From Tamarix chinensis (Eukaryota > Streptophyta > Magnoliopsida > Caryophyllales > Tamaricaceae): a DNA stretch of 64,000 nt. The notes under the pieces were generated by a model. The model searched no databases. It worked only from the letters and a program-made list of their open reading frames with translations, and was not told the DNA's origin. The position numbers and the translations under genes are program-made. The stretch spans positions 66,609,566 through 66,673,565 of the forward strand of contig CM060174.1 in the NCBI GenBank assembly GCA_030549775.1, in the 5' to 3' direction. This document shows positions 11,403-23,757 of this stretch, piece after piece. Positions within the stretch are counted from its first letter, which is position 1; each line of letters begins with the position of its first letter.

Positions 11403-12983
11403 TCAAGTTGGGTGTGGATGAGGCATTAAGAGGGAAGCTATAGAAATTATAGAGTGCAAAGTTAGATCATTTCCTATAATTTACCTTGGTTTACCATTGG
11501 GAGATAATGGAGGAAAGTTAGAAGTCTGGAAACCAGTGATTGAGAAGATAAAGCATAAGTTAGCTGGGTGGAAGGCAAAAGTTCTATCAAGAGTTGGAAG
11601 ATTAGTCCTTATTAAGAGTGTGTTGAATAGTCTTCCGATGTATTATATGAGTTTGTTTAAAATGTCAAGAGGGGTCACAAAGGAAATCATAAGTATCTAG
11701 AGAAGCTTCTTTTGGAGTGAGAAAGGGGACAAGAAGGGGTTACCACTAGTCAAATGGAGTTTGATCTAAAGGCCCAAATCATTAGGAGGTTGGGTGAGGG
11801 AGATATTGTCTTAAGAAACAATGCTCTTCTTTTCAAATGGTGGTGGAGATTCTGTACTGTGGAAGGTGCTTTATGAAAGAGAGTTATCTCCTCTATTCAA
11901 TCGGGGGATAATTCAGGGTCTCTTGAGATTACTACTTCAAGGAGAATGTGGTCTCCATGGGTTGATATTGTTAGAAATGGGAAAGGAAGTCCCACCCTGA
12001 GTACCGGAATAAAAATCAAGATTAAGGATGGTTATAGAGTCAGATTTTGGCATGATGATTGGACGAGGAAAGGTCCCTTGAGGAACCTTTTTCCTAGACT
12101 CTTTAGTATTTCAAAGCAGAAGAAGAAGAAGAAGGTGGTAGAGATGGGAAAGTGGGATGGATCAAGGTGGGATTGGAACCTTGGATGGCAGAGGCAGCTT
12201 TTCGGATGGGAAGAAAACCAGGTGAAGCAACTGCAGGAAATGATCCACCAACATTATTTGAGAAAGGATGAGCGAGATTCAGTGGTTTGGGAGCACAAAG
12301 CCACTGGGTTTTTTTCAGTAAAATCATACTGTCAGGCACATTATCAGTCTTTCACCGGAAATGAGAGGATCCCTAAATCAATTAATCTAATGTGGAGCAG
12401 TTTAGCGCCTCCAAGGTTTAAGCTCACAACATGGTTCGCGATTCAACAGAAGCTCAACACGAAAGAAAGGCAAGCCAGATTGAGTATCATTGATATGGGG
12501 GACGCCATGTGTCCTCTATGTAATACCGAGTAGGAGATGATCAATCACCTCTTTTTGCATTATTCTGTGACAGGCAAGGTGTGGTATGGGATTTGCGATT
12601 GGGTGGGTTACTTCTAGGTTGTACCTAAGACAGTAAAAGACAAAACTATAGCTTGGATAGGAGCTTTCATCAAGGGATTGAGAGGGGAGATTTGGCAAGC
12701 GGCTTTCTTTACTATCTTGGGCACTATTTGGAAATTCATAAACAAAAAAGTGTTTGACAAGGTTGGTGTATGTAGCGTATGGATGCTTATGCTTATAAAA
12801 ATGAGAGTCGGGTTCTGGATCAAAAACGGTAGGAATGAGTTCCCCTATCGGTCAAAGGAGGTAGTCCACAATGTTCAGGCACTGCTGAGATAGGAGGCCC
12901 ATTTGTTTTATTTATTGGCTTTTATGTGTTTATCTCTATTGTGTAACATCAGTTATCAAAAAATATATATAAGAGAGCAATGG

Positions 12984-13275
12984 ATAGTGATAGGCTCAGA
13001 CTTGATTGAATTTTATGTCAAGAAAGCTCAAATATAATGAAGTTATGTAAGCATTCCCTAATCTTATTTGCTGCAAAACGCACAATCCTGTTGCAAAAGG
13101 TTAACTTACATTTCCATATCCAAATCTAGATTTTTTTTTTTTAAAAAAAAAAAAGGGTAAAACTGCAATGATCTTTTAATGAATGCTTTCCTTGATTCTT
13201 TGTTTTGACAGAGACGTAAATGTTTAACAGTATTGAGGCAAACAAAAATAATGCCTTCATTAAGCACTACTGCTG
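12984..13275. other. Spacer and LRR gene A 3' flank
   Basis: Short spacer between the LINE and LRR gene A. It holds an A/T homopolymer run near 13130-13155. The gene A 3' UTR (read on the minus strand) must lie in its right half, but no clear polyadenylation signal was identified. Confidence 0.5.
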
Positions 13276-15153
13276 CTACTTCTTGCAAGGAGGAAGGGGA
13301 GAGCCACACAATCCAGGATTTCCCTCGAACCCAGATGCAGGTAACGTAGCATTATGAGGAGGAATCATCCCACGCAATCGGTTCCCTGAAACATCAAACA
13401 CTTGCAACTGTGGCAATGCCATGACCTCTTTAGGGATCCTGCCAATAACTCCGTCTGCCGCCATCTTCACCACCGTCAACTGATTCAAATTCCCTATCGA
13501 CTTGGGTATTCTTCCACCCAACTTATTATACGACAGTATCAACGACACGATAGACCTCATTGCAGTCTTGTTTCCGATATCATCGTCAATAGGACCAACA
13601 AGCCTATTCCCCGACACATCTATAGAGTCATAAGTCCCTGTAGGATCTTCAATATTTTTGTCAAAAATCACATTCAAGTTCCCGGTGAACTTATTTGAGT
13701 GGAGATCAAGATCTCCAAGGCGTGTGAGATTCTTAAAATCGGTAGGGATTGAGGAATGGAACCCATTGCTTGATAAATTAAGGAGTGCGAGATTCGTCAT
13801 GTTGCCGATCCAAGAAGGCAATTTACCTGTCAGCTTATTGTTCGATAAATCAAGGTAACTCAACGAGATGGAAGCTAACCAACTTGGGAGCTCGCCTCTT
13901 AGTCCCGTGTCAGCTAAACCCAACTTCAGAAGATTCAATTTGGATAGCCAGGTTGGTATATTGACTAACGTGAGCGGATTGTGTGACAGATGGAGCTCTT
14001 GTAGTTGTTGTAGATTAGCAAGTTGATCCGGAATTTGACCGGAGAGCTGGTTCTGGGACAAGTCCAGTATCAAGAGATTGCTTAGGTTCCCTAGACTTGA
14101 TGGAATTGTTCCGACGAAATGATTACTCGACAAGCCGAGCTCGGTCAGTGCTGAAAGCTTCCCTAAGCTTGCCGGAATTTCTCCTCCCAGTGTATTGTTG
14201 AATGCGTATAATCTCTGCAGCTTCTGAAGCCTGCCGATAGAAGGTGGTAAAGTGCCCTGTAGCCTGTTGTTATAAAGCCGACAGAATCCTAGCGACGATA
14301 TTTTCCCAATGGATGGAGGAATGGAGCCACTAAGGTTGTTATCGTTGAGATAAAGCTCGTTCACCTGATTGAGATTACCAATTGAGGATGGGATACTCCC
14401 GGAGAGATGATTGGAAGACATGTCTAAATATTGGAGGTTTTTAAGGTTACCTATAGAAGATGGGATCGACCCGGAAAGTTCATTGGAATTAATGTCAAGA
14501 TGAATCATCGAAACCATGTTCCCAATTGAAGATGGGATTGACCCAGATAACATATTCCCTGCTAAACCCAGCTCAGAGATGTTGGTATATGACTGGAAAA
14601 GAGAAGGGGGTATTGATCCCGTAATGAGATTATTACTGAGGTACATCTTATTTATCTTAACTAAGTTTTTTAGGGAGACAGGTATGGTACCGCTGAGCTT
14701 ATTTAGATCGATAAACAGGTAATTTAGACGAGTAAGTTTGCCTAGCTCGGGCGGAATTGGACCAGTCAACTCCTTATTATTGCTAAGGTTCAAACGTTCG
14801 AGATAAGTAAGGTTACCAAGTAACGGAGACAGGGTACCTGTCATTGAGGTGTCGAGGGGAAAACCCTCGTCGTCCTCCAAAAGACCGGGACGTGCGACGG
14901 CGACGACGCGTCCGGTGGCTGAATCGCATGATATTCCTTTCCAAGAAGTGCAACAGTCGGTGGTGGATGACCACGTGCTGAGTAACCCAGATGGGTCGTC
15001 AGTGACCCTGCGTTTTTGGTCTAGTAAGGCTTTCTTGTCTATTGCATTGCAGGCTGCTATTGCAGGTTGTGAAAATGTGGGAAGGAAGAGGAGAAGAGAG
15101 AGTGAAAAGGAGAGACATGGAAGAGAAATAAGGTGATTGCTGAAGTTCGCCAT
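13276..15153 (-). CDS. Secreted leucine-rich repeat protein (LRR gene A)
   Basis: An uninterrupted 625-residue frame with no intron. Start chosen at the ATG giving MANFSNHLIS because it opens a signal peptide (hydrophobic to about residue 33) and matches gene B; an in-frame ATG 34 codons upstream (15255) lies in the promoter region. Residues 35-80 are a plant LRR N-terminal cap with DCCTSW at 66-71. About 20 plant-type LRRs (LxxLxLxxNxLSGxIP) follow, and a CGSPLPPC cap at 616-623 ends the protein. There is no transmembrane segment or kinase, so it should act in the apoplast. By memory it resembles the DRT100/FLOR1-like Arabidopsis LRR proteins (including the YN-x-IP-W segment), whose ligands are mostly unknown. 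It lacks one 24-residue repeat near the C-terminus that gene C has. It points away from genes B and C. Confidence 0.93.
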   Translation of the reverse strand: MANFSNHLISLPCLSFSLSLLLFLPTFSQPAIAACNAIDKKALLDQKRRVTDDPSGLLSTWSSTTDCCTSWKGISCDSATGRVVAVARPGLLEDDEGFPLDTSMTGTLSPLLGNLTYLERLNLSNNKELTGPIPPELGKLTRLNYLFIDLNKLSGTIPVSLKNLVKINKMYLSNNLITGSIPPSLFQSYTNISELGLAGNMLSGSIPSSIGNMVSMIHLDINSNELSGSIPSSIGNLKNLQYLDMSSNHLSGSIPSSIGNLNQVNELYLNDNNLSGSIPPSIGKISSLGFCRLYNNRLQGTLPPSIGRLQKLQRLYAFNNTLGGEIPASLGKLSALTELGLSSNHFVGTIPSSLGNLSNLLILDLSQNQLSGQIPDQLANLQQLQELHLSHNPLTLVNIPTWLSKLNLLKLGLADTGLRGELPSWLASISLSYLDLSNNKLTGKLPSWIGNMTNLALLNLSSNGFHSSIPTDFKNLTRLGDLDLHSNKFTGNLNVIFDKNIEDPTGTYDSIDVSGNRLVGPIDDDIGNKTAMRSIVSLILSYNKLGGRIPKSIGNLNQLTVVKMAADGVIGRIPKEVMALPQLQVFDVSGNRLRGMIPPHNATLPASGFEGNPGLCGSPLPPCKK

Positions 15154-15207
15154 TGGTTGTGATGGATGTAGCGGACGATGGAATGAGGAGCGAATAATGG
15201 GAAAGGT

Positions 15208-15276
15208 GGTATTTAAAGGGTTGGGGAGTGCAACAGTCTCTATTAATATGAGCATCTAAATTTGAACGTGGTCAAA
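15208..15276 (-). promoter_or_regulatory. Core promoter of LRR gene A: W-box and TATA
   Basis: On the minus strand TTTAAATACC (15208-15217) is a TATA-like box about 55 bp before the ATG. TTTGACCACGTT (15265-15276), a W-box core TTGACC, lies about 50 bp further upstream. The same TTTGACCACGTT is found upstream of gene C. TTGAC(C/T) is the binding core of WRKY factors; function here is inferred. Confidence 0.6.
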
Positions 15277-16583
15277 CGAAGACTGTATTGCCTGTTTTCC
15301 ATTAATGGATTGTCAAATTATGAAACGGATAAGAATTATAAATTGGATGGCAAGTAGAAGCCAACGATGACCACTCCAGTCGTAAACGTACGTCTTCGCG
15401 TGCGTATCAATTAGTATCTTCATTCTATATTTTCCGTGGACCATACCCTAGCATACTGGTTATGATAACGGTGTCTAGTTTGCGTTGGTTTTAAGAATAG
15501 TAAAAAATCCAACCTGTACAAAGTTGGGTTGTATAGAAATATCAAAGAATTTGTCAATATTAATACTTGAGAATGTAGAGCTTTGTGCCGTGGTAGTCTA
15601 CTGTCTTTAAGGCTTCATTTGATTCTAATAAAAGCTTAAGGAGAAAAAATTAAAATCAAAATACGTTCTTTTAAACTTTCTTCAAAGAAAACTAAATAAC
15701 TAATATTTAACAATTTTATTCATCACTCTTTTTCTATCTCATTAATTTATATAAATTAAATACAAAATATTATTTTCCTTCTCATTTTCTTTCTTTTCCT
15801 TAAAACTTTCATAAAACTAAATGGAGCATAAAGCAAATTAGATTTTGATTATGATGCAATAGTTCAAAGCTGTTAATTCAAACTCTTGCATTTGAGGTTG
15901 AAAAAAAAGAAGTATAGAACAATTGCTCAAGACTAGAGGACAACAATTAAGCAATGATCTCTCTCTCTCTCTCTCTCTCTTTACAAGAATTGAACATCTA
16001 CCCCATATAAATAAACAGTGTGGAAAAGAAACCAAATGTCAACTAGTGATAAATGGAAGAGAAACTACTATCCAACATCAATGTACAACAGACAATGAAT
16101 AGAAAATATGTAACCAATGTCTATCATCAATGGATAATGAAAAGACGAAGATGGTAACACCTCACTCTAATGAGTAATGAAAGAGAAGGTGTTATAATGA
16201 CTATCCACAAATAAAATATAATAAATAATAAAACTATAATTGTCAATTAATGACTAACTAAAAGGGCTGATGTAACGGTTGATGTAATAACTAATGTAAT
16301 GGCTATAATGAATGGAGAATAGTGAAAATATTTAAGTAACTAAACAAAGAAACCAAGTCTAGAAAAAATATTGGATCGGATCAAGTTACTTAGACCCAAA
16401 CCTGAGTAATGGAGAGCTTTGTAATTTATTATAGTTACCCAATAGTTCATTCCCTACCCCTACATTGGGCACTTCCTCCCCTAGTTTCTAGTACAATTAT
16501 CTCCCCCTCTACTTTACTAAAGTGTATTAAAAACATATTTCTAATTACATGGCATATACTCCTTATTATGGACAAAAATTATA
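15277..16583. other. Intergenic; CT microsatellite
   Basis: Upstream of LRR gene A and into AT-rich spacer. A (CT)n tract of about 23 bp lies at 15958-15980. Nothing else recognised; short frames here lack any family resemblance. Confidence 0.6.
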
Positions 16584-16930
16584 CTAAACAAAAGTGTATT
16601 TAAATGTATAAAAATACAAAATTTATTCCCATAAAAATATAAACGTTTCCAAACTACTGATAAAGGCATAAATGTTTAGATTTTATTCTCACTAAGGCAT
16701 AAATATTTAAAAAACAAAAACAAAAAAGATATAAACATTTAGATATTTTTTCATTAAGACATAAACGTTTAGCTTTTATTCTAATTAAGGAATAAATAAA
16801 AATTATTGTAATTTCCTAAAATTTAAAGTTTTTAAAATATTATACTTTAATGAGAAATTAAAAAAAAAACATTTTATGATTTTGTGAAAACAAATCATAA
16901 ACTATGCTTTTAAATGTGCTTTTGTTATTA
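16584..16930. mobile_element. MITE with long imperfect TIRs (copy 2)
   Basis: Second copy of the element at 5310-5652. Left end AAACAAAAGTGTATTTAAAT; right end, reverse complement, ATAACAAAAGCACATTTAAA. The interior again shows the ATAAACGTTTAG / ATTCTAATTAAGG theme. About 345 bp, no coding capacity. The right end is more diverged than the left. Confidence 0.6.
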
Positions 16931-17334
16931 TGGAGAAAGATAAGGTGGGAAGTGACCAATAGCATAGTGGTTGTCATTCCACAATTTTGTGATTAATGCT
17001 TTGGAAGTGACCATTATGGTTGTCACCCTTTAATGATGTGTTTTATGACTCGGTAAATATTTCAAATAAAATTTTAGAAACTAATAAATGTAGTCTTAGT
17101 GACTAAAAATTCACTTTAAGTAGCTAAGGATACTATAATATTTCAGAGACAAAAAAAGGTAGTGATACTTTTTAATAAATATTTACATTTTGACATTATA
17201 GGTGTAAGGCTACTTTCAATGTATAGGGAATTTATGTCTTGATGGTTCAGAAAACTACTCTACATTGATAAGAAAACTAATGAAATTAATGATAATTCTA
17301 AGTTCTCACCATAAGTTATAATTCTTATTAGATA
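16931..17334. other. No gene seen
   Basis: AT-rich spacer between a MITE and a CACTA element. Nothing recognised. Confidence 0.55.
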
Positions 17335-17839
17335 CACCACTATAAGAAATTGGTGCATTAAATGACCAATTTAGCGACCAAAATTTTTTTTTAGTCGCTA
17401 TTGATATATTATTAATGACTACCATTAAAATTTGTTGTTATTGGTATATCTATTGCGACCAATGTAATTTTTGGTTGCTAAAGGTGTTTAAGTCTCATAT
17501 ATATATTTATATTTTTTTATAGTGGAAAAATTTTAATAATTTTTATCTTTAGAATATATTTATGTCTATAAATTTATTTGTTTTTATGAAGTCAATAAGA
17601 TCTTTGAAAAATTTTATATTTAAGGTTTTTGCTACTTCTTTATTATTTGTTTTTATGTTTTTCCTATTTTCATTTACGGAAGACATTTTTAGAAATGTGT
17701 TAAATTATTATTAGTCACTTAAACTTGTATAAAAAGAAAAATTATTTCTTGGATGGTTACCCAACGGTTTTTATTAAATAAAATTTAGATAAAATTATCC
17801 TTTATCATATTTTAGATACTTAAAAAAAATCAATCGACT

Positions 17840-18230
17840 AGCCCTCGGCCCCCTTTTCTTTCCTTCTCTCTCTTCTTTTCCCATTATTTTTTCCTACGCT
17901 AAGGCTCGACCCCCTACTTCCTTTCTCCTTTCCCTTTCCTGCTCCCTTCTCTGTGTGCATTCTTCAGCCACCACCACACCACCTCACCACTACAACACGA
18001 CCATCAGACGAAGGCAACACGCAAGTGAGGCCGCAGCAACGGTGGTCGGATAAGTAGTGCGAGCAAGGAAGCAAAATGGGTCACTTGACCTTGACACCAC
18101 CTCGACACCATCACTGACCACCTCCAGCAACTTCCTCCATCGATGGACGTTCCTCAGCCTTTGACAAAGCTCCAGTACCCTTTATCCGCCCTATTTTGGC
18201 TGATATTATTTGGTATAAATTATCCCAAAC
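17840..18230 (+). other. GC-richer leader-like block inside CACTA-2
   Basis: A pyrimidine-rich stretch followed by CACCACCACACCACCTCACC-type sequence that stands out from the AT-rich interior. No open frame of useful length. It may be the leader of a lost element gene or a captured host fragment; a similar CACCAC-rich start appears at bases 1-60 in CACTA-1, which favours the former. Confidence 0.4.
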
Positions 18231-21200
18231 CCTAACTTTTGTTTTGATTAAATTTCTATGAATTAGCTTTGAGTAAGATAAATTATCTGCTGAATTGAGT
18301 ATGTATGTGTTGTATGATTGATTTAGATGGGTTAATTATGTGGTATATGCTTGATTTCTGAAATTTGGAAATTTGACTTGGTTATGTGAGGATTGTTCAA
18401 AATTTCGATGAGTTAATTATGTGGCAATGGCCTTTCTCGATATATATGGGTATGGAATTTGGAAAAAGGTAGGTATTTTTCTTTCTTGTTAAATCTACTT
18501 TTCTTAAGCTAATTTGACACCCAAATTAAAAAATTCTGCATTGTTTACATGTATTCATAAGTTAGTACTGTAGCTCACAAATATTAGAAGGGTGTGGTTC
18601 AGAGTGAGTTAGAAATAGAACCTCTATCTAGATCTAGGAGATGAGCATAGATACTATTTAACTTTATTTTCCAATTTATGCCAAATATCTTTTTTTTAGA
18701 AAAAAATTCCATGGTGAAGAAACACTATCAGTTTATTCAAAGTATATCTTAATGAAGAGACACTATTATTTTTTGGTGGTAAAGAACTAATATCATCAGG
18801 CTATTAGATCCATCTACCAATGTTTTTGGACTCTCTTTTATTGAACTACCTTTTCTTCCATGAAATTTAGAAAGTTTTCATCCAAATTTTTCTACTAGAA
18901 CTAGAGATAAATCTATTTTGTTAGTTGTAACATCCAAATATTGCTTAATATTATGAAAGTAATATGCTATGAGCTTAACTTGGTGTTTTGCTTTTATAGT
19001 GATTATGGCTTGGGCCTTTATCCTGTATGGTTTATGGTGGATGAAATTTTTATAGTGATTTGCCTAGAGAAATGATTAACCATGATTTCCAAAATCTTCC
19101 AAGAATGTGGTGGAAATGGTTTGTGGTGAGAAGGACAAATCTTTCCCTATATTTAATAAAATTACTAATTTATCAAAAAAATTATTTATATTTAACTATT
19201 GTTTGGTTATTGTCTTAAGGTAAGCTTTAGGTGTAACATATATCTATATCTATATATATATATATATATATATATATTCTCACACGTAGGTTTCAGGTAT
19301 AATTGAAAATTAGTTTGTAGATGATCATGAAATATGTTTCATTAAGCTTATGTTATAGTATAGAATAGTTAACTATATTTTAGAGTAGCTAAACCCTATA
19401 TATGGTCATCAGTTTTCTGTTAATGAGTAGTTGTTTTCCCTATAATATTTTTTCATCAATGAGTCATTGGTGTTTATTTTTAATAAAAGGTTTTACAATT
19501 AATGTATCATTGATTTTTTTTAACTATTTTTACAATCTTTATCTATCTCTAATATTTATGACAATTGGTACACTTCTCATATTTGATCTCATCTTTTGAG
19601 TTCCTATGCTATAACATTTCAAATTGGTATGCTTCTCTCATAAATGTAAAGTTAAGTTAAGGTTGGAATCTTGCTACATTAATCACGTTGTAACTCATTG
19701 TTTTTCCATTTTTTTCATGCAGGTAAAATCATATATTCTTTAATGGTAATATTGTTACATCCATTTCTAACATGTGAGTCATATATTTGTAAGTTTTCAT
19801 GCTATATCTTCCACACTTTACCATTAAGATTGGCATTTCGTGCATCACACGAGTGTAATACTAATGTACTCTAAGAGCATTATATAGATACATGTCAAAT
19901 CTGAAAAATAAGATTATATTTTGAGTTGAGAATGTTTAAAGTAGTAGACACTATATTCTTTATTATTTTTGTATCTATGGTTTTGCTTTTCCTAGTAAAT
20001 GTATTTCATTCTTATGTATCTATAGTTTTACTTTTTCTAGTAAATATATATGTTAAAGCTGTATATCCATTTCAAAGTTATGAAATAGGAAAGGCATAAA
20101 ATATTAGAATGAAAATATAAACATTTTGAAAGGCCAATAATACTATTATGCCAAGTTAGGAAAGCACAAATGCCATAGATTTGTTGAAGCACCCTTGTGG
20201 TGTAGTTGTCCATCCATCACATATAATCCTTAAAATTCATGCTTGCTTTTTTGAACGCTACGAGGATCCTAACTTTTAAACCTCCAAGGATATATAGATT
20301 TTTTTTATTAAAAAAATGCAGCGGAGCTGCTCATTACCTTCTTTTCTCTTTAGGGGGTGGGGGAGGGGTTTAGTATGCTAGATGTCTTTCCGATAACCAT
20401 TTGAATATTATGCTTTCATTTACCTATAAGCTAGTATTACCTTACGTTCTCTCTTAAAAATTCTATATACCTATCTCCAAACACCTATGAATTTGAAAAT
20501 CATGTCTATATATGACTGTTGTATGCATACAACTGTATCATATGCCTAAAATGTAGTGAATTTTTTCAACTAAAGGATATCAAACTACTATAATAAAAAA
20601 TAAATAAAAAATAGAAATGATAACAACCATTTTTTTTCAATCAACTTTTTGTATAACTATACAATAAAAATGATAATAACAATAGTAAAAAATGAATAGC
20701 TGGGGAACTACTATAAGGAATGAAGTAATTTAAAATAAATTTGAAAATCACTCGCACCCAAAATCGTCCTTAACAAAGATGACATAATCTCCCTAGTAAC
20801 AATCATCATCATACACACACATATTTAGCTGAGATCACCATATCTTCTATTTCAAGCTAATGAGCTTATAAGCCCTAAGCATATAACAACAATACTATTG
20901 TATAATATAATCCTAAGGATCACATAAGCAAAATTAACCAGCATCTACTATGCAATATATATATACCAAAAAACTAACTAAAACAAATTAAACTACAATA
21001 ACAATTTTAATGACAACAAAGCAATGATGAAAATAACATAGTGATAATTTCTTTTCTCGAAAAAATATAATCAAAGCATTTTTTTTTCACTAGAGGTAAA
21101 ACACCTCAAAACTATCACTGTATAGCACAAAGTCAACTAATTAAAGATATCACATATAAAAATAACTTTACTAATCATCATATACCAAAAAACATTAACT

Positions 21201-23029
21201 AATAAAATTGAAAAAACTACTATAATAAGAACCTTGATAGTACATTACCTTAGCTGCCACTTTGTATATGAAGATCACAAATTTTTAACCCCTAAAAAAA
21301 CTACTATAATAAAATACTAAACCAAAAATAATGATAAAGATAAACAATCATCACAAAGATTCTACCAAATATTAAGATAAACCATATTGTTTGGCAAGAT
21401 GACAGATTAGACGAAACCAAACACCCACAAATCCAAGTAATTGTTCACATTGACACCAAACCTGGAATACCAGACTGAGATAAACTAAATAAAAATATGA
21501 TAATAATAATTCTTAACTCAAAGACCCTTATTGAACATCCACCAAATTTCTTAAACAATGGCTTTTGTTTCATTAATGACCCAATTACTAAAAAATTGTC
21601 CATCAATGCCGTTTTGGCCTTATAATCCTTTAACTTCTGAAATCACTTTCATAATATAATAGTAGCTAATTAGTCTAATGAGATGAATTTAAAAAATAAA
21701 ATTATATGAAAACTCTACTTACAGTTAAAAGAAATCACTAAAAAAATATACTTAATATCAAAAGAAAGCATTACCTTTATACTATCTAGTTCGATCTTAT
21801 CAACCTTAGATAGAAGAACTCATATTCCAGTATGTGTAATAGAAAAAATAATTTTGTGAATGTAGGATATCGATCTAAACCTTTTAATCAATTGAAAAAA
21901 ATAAAATTAAATAATCAATTCATTAATATATCTATACATGTATTACTTCAAGTCTTGCAATGTAAGATTGATTAACTTTGTTAATAGATAACTCCTTTCT
22001 TGGCTTTGAAGAGTTTCATAGCCACAAGTTTCCCTATAACACTTGCAACCATGAAGATATATAAACACATCATCATATTAGAACCATATAAAGTGATAGA
22101 TAACAATTGTAACAATGAAAAATGCAAGCGAAAGGGCTCACCTTTATTGTTTGGTGTGATGTTTTTTTTTTCTTTTGATATAATATGTCATTGTTTATTT
22201 GATACTTATATTAATTATTATTTTTATATTTCTGTTGTTGTAGATTCAACTCATTTTGATAAGTTGACTAAGTCTATTAGATTTAGTAAATAGAACGATT
22301 AATTTTAAGATGGCTGCTTATCATGATATTTTTTTAATGCAAAGGCATCCTGTAACTCTTTTGTAATATATTTATATTTGATCAAATATTTTGTTGTACC
22401 AGACATTTGATACAAACTATTTGTATGAATATTTAGTTGAATGTTTGTAGGCAAATATTTAGAAAATTATATTCATGTGTTAAAAGGGATATATATGCAT
22501 ACATGTATAGGGATCGAGAAGATTGAAATGGATATATATATAAGTGCAGGGCTTGAGAAAAATATTGAAATGCCAATTATATTCTTGAATATATAATTAT
22601 GGCATTTGCGACTAATAAATTATGTCGCTAATGATAAATGAATTTTAGTAGTGAAGGAAAAATTGGTCGTTATTGGTGTGATAATACTTTATTTATTTAA
22701 TTATAAAAAAAAGTGGTCGCTAATATTATTTATAATGGTGTATTTTATTTGTCGCTATTGTTTATAAGGACCAACATTATACCTTTTTGCTATTGCTTTT
22801 AGCAACCAACATTATAAACCGTTGTTATTGCTTTAGCGACCAATGTTATATGACGTCGCTATTACTTTAGTGACCAAAAAATTTCAGTTGGTCGTTAAAG
22901 CCTTTAGTAAGGGAGCGATAATGACCACTGACGACCAACAATTTATTTGGTCGTTGTTGACATTAGCGACCAAAATTTGACCATTAACGACGAAAATTGT
23001 TGGTCATTAAAATTTTAGTTTGCTGTAGG

Positions 23030-23757
23030 TAGGGTTGTTCATGTTATCCGATATCTGCTTATTTGATCAGATATCCGAAGCGATCCGATCCGAAAAAGCA
23101 AATAACCGATCCGATTTTTTTTTTCAAATCAAATATCCGATCCGGTCAACGAAAAGTCAAACAAACCAAATATCCGATCCGACAAATACAAATAATATCC
23201 GATCCGAAGAAAAATATTTATACATTTTTTTATAATTTTTTTATTTTATATATAATTGTATATAAATAAATTTATATGTGTCTGTGTATAATTTTTACTT
23301 ACTTTATTTATTATTTGAGGAAAAAGTTAATTTAATTAAAATTATATTTTTAATACAATCCCTTTTTAGATATTTATAAAAATAAAAATAAAAATACTCT
23401 GCATACCAATAGACTTCATCTACTCCTTTCTTATTTTAGTTTTAACATTGGATATATGTTGAGTAAGTCGGATATTTGCTAAGCGAATCAGATATTTGCT
23501 CAGTATTCGCTCAACAAATCGGATAATATGAAATATATTTGTCATTTGGTAATTTTTTTATATTTGAAATTGTATTCGGGTAATATCGGATATATTTGAT
23601 ATCCGATGATATCCGATCCGAAAATTCAAATATCCGATCTTCCGGATATCCGAAGTTTCAAATCAAATATCAAATATCATTTTTAGATATCCGAAATTTT
23701 AAATATCCGACAATCAAATATCCGAAATATCGGATATTTGAACCGTGAACAGCCCTA
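23030..23757. mobile_element. hAT-type non-autonomous element with 8-bp duplication
   Basis: A 728-bp element with ends TAGGGTTGTTCATG and (reverse complement) TAGGGCTGTTCACG, flanked by a perfect 8-bp duplication GCTGTAGG (23022-23029, 23758-23765). TAGGG-type ends and 8-bp duplications are hAT hallmarks. Many copies of ATATCCGATCCGA / CGGATATTTG are clustered toward both ends (23045-23200, 23450-23745), as expected for subterminal transposase binding sites. No coding frame. It landed within the last bases of CACTA-2. Confidence 0.9.

Larger units (their letters stand above)
8944..12893 (+). pseudogene. LINE 1 ORF2 (endonuclease/reverse transcriptase), broken
   Basis: Starts with an APE-type endonuclease: ISWNVRGIGA at about 8953, GDFNDVRSQ near 9358, and SLSDHN near 9595. 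The reverse transcriptase follows: SKAPGYNGYH (about 10264), a degenerate FCHIILVGYIHKV block (about 10443), MIKLDFQKAYDSIKWDF (about 10642), and the active-site motif at 10969-10980. That motif reads FVVD where the family and LINE 2 have FADD, so a catalytic Asp is lost. A C-terminal CPLC...H zinc-type domain lies near 12510-12570. The expected ATG appears mutated to ATA compared with LINE 2. Multiple stops and the Cassandra insertion split it. The last open segment ends at 12893. Confidence 0.85.
6417..12983 (+). mobile_element. L1-type LINE 1 (BNR-like, RRM in ORF1), inactive
   Basis: A non-LTR retrotransposon of about 6.2 kb plus a 305-bp insertion. Order: RRM-bearing ORF1, ORF2 with endonuclease, reverse transcriptase and C-terminal zinc domain, then a short A/T-rich tail near 12955-12965. 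An 18-bp imperfect target duplication flanks it: TATATAAAAGAGCAAGGG at 6417-6434 and TATATAAGAGAGCAATGG at 12966-12983 (16 of 18 match). That argues for a near full-length insertion. An RRM in ORF1 is the published hallmark of the BNR sub-clade of plant L1 elements. Stops and frameshifts in both ORFs make it dead. LINE 2 at 26.9-32.0 kb is a relative. Confidence 0.85.

Noticed and set aside
13402..15136. Several plus-strand frames of 66-98 codons opposite LRR gene A
   Set aside because: Antisense shadows of a repetitive LRR gene; no independent coding signal. The same applies to minus-strand frames opposite genes B and C.
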